A DNA stretch of 64,000 nucleotides from Pasteurella sp049941595. GTDB lineage: Bacteria > Pseudomonadota > Gammaproteobacteria > Enterobacterales > Pasteurellaceae. The stretch is from assembly GCA_049941595.1 (NCBI GenBank), contig JBNFNA010000004.1, positions 124,001-188,000 on the forward strand, given 5' to 3'. Positions within the stretch are counted from its first letter, which is position 1. Each line of letters begins with the position of its first letter. The translations under genes and the position numbers were made by a program. This document shows, piece after piece, positions 61,460-64,000 of the stretch. The notes under the pieces were generated by a model. It had not been told where the DNA came from and made no database searches. It saw only the letters and a list, made by a program, of their open reading frames with translations.

Positions 61460-63190
61460 ATGGCATTAACAATTCCACGTAGTCAATATGTTGCTACTTT
61501 TGGGCCAACTGTTGGGGATAAAGTGCGTTTAGGCGATACGGATTTATGGGCAACGGTTGAACAAGATTTATTAACCAAAGGTGATGAATGTAAATTTGGT
61601 GGTGGTAAATCTGTTCGTGATGGAATGGCTCAATCAAGCACCGCAACACGTGATAACCCAAATGTATTAGATTTTGTTATCACCAATGTGATGATTATTG
61701 ACGCAAATTTAGGCGTAATCAAAGCGGATATCGGTATTCGTGATGGACGCATTGCGGGTATTGGTCAAGCGGGGAACCCTGATACAATGGATAACGTGAC
61801 ACCCAATATGATTATTGGAGCAAGCACTGAAGTGCATAACGGAACACATTTAATTGCGACTGCGGGCGGTATTGATACGCACGTGCATTTTATTTGTCCG
61901 CAACAAGCACAACACGCGATTGAAAACGGGATCACAACGTTAATCGGTGGTGGTTCTGGCCCAGCAGATGGTACGCACGCAACCACTTGTACATCAGGTG
62001 CATTTAACCTTGAGCGTATGTTCCAAGCCTGTGAAGTATTGCCTGTCAATGTGGGCTTTTTAGGGAAAGGCAACTGTTCAACGCTAGAGCCATTAAGAGA
62101 ACAAGTACGTGCGGGTGTGTTAGGTTTAAAAATCCACGAAGACTGGGGCGCAACTCACGCAACCATTGATGCTGCATTAAAAGTGGCAGATGAAATGGAC
62201 ATTCAAGTCGCTATTCATACTGACACATTAAATGAATGTGGCTTTTTAGAAGATACAATGAAATCGATTGATGGTCGTGTGATCCATACTTTCCATACAG
62301 AGGGTGCAGGTGGTGGCCACGCGCCGGATATTATTCAAGCTGCGATGTATTCAAACGTGTTACCAGCTTCAACCAACCCAACTCGCCCATTTACGGTGAA
62401 TACCATTGATGAGCATTTGGATATGTTGATGGTGTGCCACCATTTAGATAAACGCGTGCCTGAAGATGTGGCATTTGCGGATAGCCGTATTCGCCCAGAA
62501 ACCATTGCAGCAGAAGATATTCTGCACGATATTGGTGTGTTCTCAATTATGAGTTCAGACTCACAAGCAATGGGACGTGTAGGCGAAGTAGTTACTCGTA
62601 CTTGGCAGACAGCTGATAAAATGAAAGGTCAACGTGGTGAGTTAGCTGCCCCAAATGGCAGCGAAGGTAATGACAACTTCCGTATTAAACGTTACATTGC
62701 AAAATACACCATTAACCCAGCGATTGCGCACGGTATTGCAGAACACGTTGGTTCATTAGAAGTGGGTAAACTTGCCGATATCGTACTTTGGAAACCGATG
62801 TTCTTTGGTGTGAAACCTGAATTTGTGATGAAAAAAGGCTTTATCAGCTATGCGAAAATGGGTGACCCGAATGCGTCGATCCCAACACCACAGCCGATTT
62901 TGTATCGTCCAATGTACGGTGCACAAGCGAAAGCAAACTGTGAAAGTGCGGTCTATTTTGTCTCGCAAGCGGCAGTCGATGCGAATATCAAAGCCCAATA
63001 CGGCATTGAAAAAGACACTATTGCAGTAAAAGGTTGTCGTGATGTGAGCAAAAAAGACTTAGTTCACAATAGCGAAACCCCAGAAATTACGGTTGATCCG
63101 GAACGTTATGAGGTGCGAGTTGACGGTGAGTTGATCACTTGTGAACCCGCTGAAAAAGTGTCTTTAGCACAACGTTATTTCTTGTTCTAA
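61460..63190 (+). CDS. ureC: Urease subunit alpha
   Basis: The 576-residue catalytic subunit. The nickel site is complete: HVH (141-143), the carbamylated Lys224 in LGLKIHEDWG, His253, His279 and Asp367. The flap is VCHHLDKRVPEDV with Cys326 and His327. It hydrolyses urea to ammonia and carbamate in the cytoplasm. All active-site residues are present, so an active enzyme is expected if the accessory genes beyond the window are intact. Confidence 0.98.
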   Translation: MALTIPRSQYVATFGPTVGDKVRLGDTDLWATVEQDLLTKGDECKFGGGKSVRDGMAQSSTATRDNPNVLDFVITNVMIIDANLGVIKADIGIRDGRIAGIGQAGNPDTMDNVTPNMIIGASTEVHNGTHLIATAGGIDTHVHFICPQQAQHAIENGITTLIGGGSGPADGTHATTCTSGAFNLERMFQACEVLPVNVGFLGKGNCSTLEPLREQVRAGVLGLKIHEDWGATHATIDAALKVADEMDIQVAIHTDTLNECGFLEDTMKSIDGRVIHTFHTEGAGGGHAPDIIQAAMYSNVLPASTNPTRPFTVNTIDEHLDMLMVCHHLDKRVPEDVAFADSRIRPETIAAEDILHDIGVFSIMSSDSQAMGRVGEVVTRTWQTADKMKGQRGELAAPNGSEGNDNFRIKRYIAKYTINPAIAHGIAEHVGSLEVGKLADIVLWKPMFFGVKPEFVMKKGFISYAKMGDPNASIPTPQPILYRPMYGAQAKANCESAVYFVSQAAVDANIKAQYGIEKDTIAVKGCRDVSKKDLVHNSETPEITVDPERYEVRVDGELITCEPAEKVSLAQRYFLF

Positions 63191-63201
63191 GGGAAAAGAG
63201 G

Positions 63202-63226
63202 TTGCCTCATCAAAATGGTGAGGCAA
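63202..63226 (+). promoter_or_regulatory. Hairpin between ureC and ureE
   Basis: TTGCCTCA, nine-base loop, TGAGGCAA; no T-run follows. It probably protects the ureABC messenger 3' end or limits readthrough into accessory genes. Confidence 0.55.
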
Positions 63227-63263
63227 ATACCTTGTTAATAACCGTGATGAGATAAAATTAAGA

Positions 63264-63833
63264 ATGAAAATACTGAATCCAATCCTTCCAATTATGGAAG
63301 AAATTTTAGGTAATTTGACCGCACTTCGTGAGGCCGGAAAAATTACAAATCAAAAAATTGAATATGTGCCATTACATTGGTATGAAAGCGAACGAAATAT
63401 TTTGCGTAAGCCGACACAATCAGGGCGTGAAGTTGCCTTTCGTTTATTAAAAGAAGGGCAACGTTTAAAACACGATGACGTGGTTTTTATTAGCGATGAT
63501 TTAGTGATCGCAATTGAAATTTTACCAAGTGAAGTGATTGTACTTTCTCCAAAAACCTTGCCTGAAATGGCGCGTGCTTGTTATGAAATTGGTAATAAAC
63601 ATTCACCACTCTTTTTAGATGGTGATGAAGTCACATTGCCTTACGACAAACCGATGTTCGAATGGCTACAAGCTGCGGGTTTTGAACCACAGAAAGCTGA
63701 ACGCCGTTTAAGTCAAGCTTTGCGAGCAAACTCGGCACAAGGTCACGGCCATTCTCACGGGCATAGCCACTCGCATAGCCACGATCATCACGGTTATCAC
63801 CACCACGGAGATGGAAATTGGCACAAACATTAG
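63264..63833 (+). CDS. ureE: Urease accessory protein UreE (nickel metallochaperone)
   Basis: 189 residues. The N-terminal peptide-binding domain is followed by the metal-binding domain with ACYEIGNKHSPLFLDGDEVTLPYD. A histidine-rich tail (about 162-189, GHSHGHSHSHSHDHH type, about 14 His) is long for the family and fits nickel storage. It delivers Ni2+ to the UreDFG-apo-urease complex. It overlaps ureF by 16 bases if the TTG start is used. Confidence 0.95.
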   Translation: MKILNPILPIMEEILGNLTALREAGKITNQKIEYVPLHWYESERNILRKPTQSGREVAFRLLKEGQRLKHDDVVFISDDLVIAIEILPSEVIVLSPKTLPEMARACYEIGNKHSPLFLDGDEVTLPYDKPMFEWLQAAGFEPQKAERRLSQALRANSAQGHGHSHGHSHSHSHDHHGYHHHGDGNWHKH

Positions 63834-64000
63834 ACTTTTCTCGTATGGCACAGCTTGGTGCATTGTTGCATTTAGTTGATCCCACTTTGCCAATCGGAGG
63901 GTTTAACCATTCTAATGGCTTAGAAACCTTTGTTCAGCAAGGGAAAGTCAATAGTAAAGCTAGTCTTGAAGAATATATGCGCACACAGCTGTTACAGAAC
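63818..64000 (+). CDS. ureF: Urease accessory protein UreF (N-terminal part)
   Basis: The frame runs open to the window end and contains LVDPTLPIGGFNHSNGLETFVQQGKV, the UreF N-terminal signature. TTG 63818 is chosen because GGAG (63807-63810) stands seven bases upstream, within the end of ureE. The alternative ATG 63845 has no ribosome site. UreF acts with UreD and UreG in nickel insertion. Confidence 0.9.
   Translation, partial: MAQTLDFSRMAQLGALLHLVDPTLPIGGFNHSNGLETFVQQGKVNSKASLEEYMRTQLLQN

Noticed and set aside
1..64000. CRISPR arrays, insertion sequences, prophage or rRNA genes
   Set aside because: No regularly spaced repeats, transposase, integrase or rRNA sequence was seen; the dispersed repeats are uptake signals.

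Overview
The window is a stretch of a Haemophilus-group chromosome (Pasteurellaceae). Three things point there: at least 37 copies of the nine-base Haemophilus DNA uptake signal core (AAGTGCGGT or its complement); low-GC, densely packed genes; and gene blocks in the order I know from H. influenzae (cmk-rpsA-ihfB-lapA-lapB-pyrF-yciH; fur-fldA-ybfE-ybfF facing seqA-menE-mscK-aroC-mepA-lpxM). A urease operon with a His-rich UreE fits a urease-positive Haemophilus. The species cannot be fixed from sequence reading alone.

Layout. 1-1.5 kb: catabolic arginine/citrulline genes arcB-arcC on the minus strand, with arcC cut by the window edge. 1.9-7.3 kb: cmk, rpsA, ihfB, lapA, lapB, pyrF and yciH. 7.3-10.4 kb: a SirB2-type membrane protein and gyrA. 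10.6-22.8 kb: ubiG, then the leftward iron/flavodoxin group ybfE-fldA-fur and ybfF, and the rightward chain seqA to lpxM. 22.9-31.5 kb: apt, dnaX (with a probable frameshift site), a Na+/H+ antiporter, a RidA-family protein, a YwiC-like membrane protein, a Sel1-repeat protein, a lipoprotein, rbfA and truB. 31.6-37 kb is an accessory stretch: an autotransporter, tyrS, a decayed TonB-dependent receptor, a predicted Fur-controlled small RNA, and sfsA. 37.3-46.4 kb: pntAB, an unknown protein, a UDG-superfamily protein, nrdR, ribD, degS, yfbR and trhP. 46.5-54.9 kb: a DUF945 protein, metF, ettA, a predicted FNR-activated small RNA resembling FnrS, a DUF1007/NicO nickel exporter pair, a Ca2+/Na+ exchanger and tRNA-Asn. 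55.3-60.3 kb: uvrB, then an accessory cassette. 60.8-64 kb: ureABCE and the start of ureF.

The most unusual part is 57.4-60.3 kb. A WYL-domain regulator is followed by a broken PD-(D/E)XK nuclease gene, an FtsZ-like protein that consists only of the GTPase domain, and a protein joining an FtsK-gamma-like winged helix to leucine-rich repeats. Two cell-division-type modules side by side, next to a regulator type common in defence loci, look like a small undescribed system. A 16-base palindromic element occurs at both ends of the nuclease/FtsZ-like unit. Its function is unknown; interference with division, chromosome-linked sensing and phage defence are all only hypotheses.

Two intergenic regions contain what look like complete small-RNA genes (promoter, regulator site and terminator). 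One, at 36064-36192, has two Fur boxes over its promoter. The other, at 51622-51784, has an FNR box centred near -41.5. Iron (fur, Fur sites), oxygen (FNR site) and nickel (urease, NicO) are the regulatory themes of the window.
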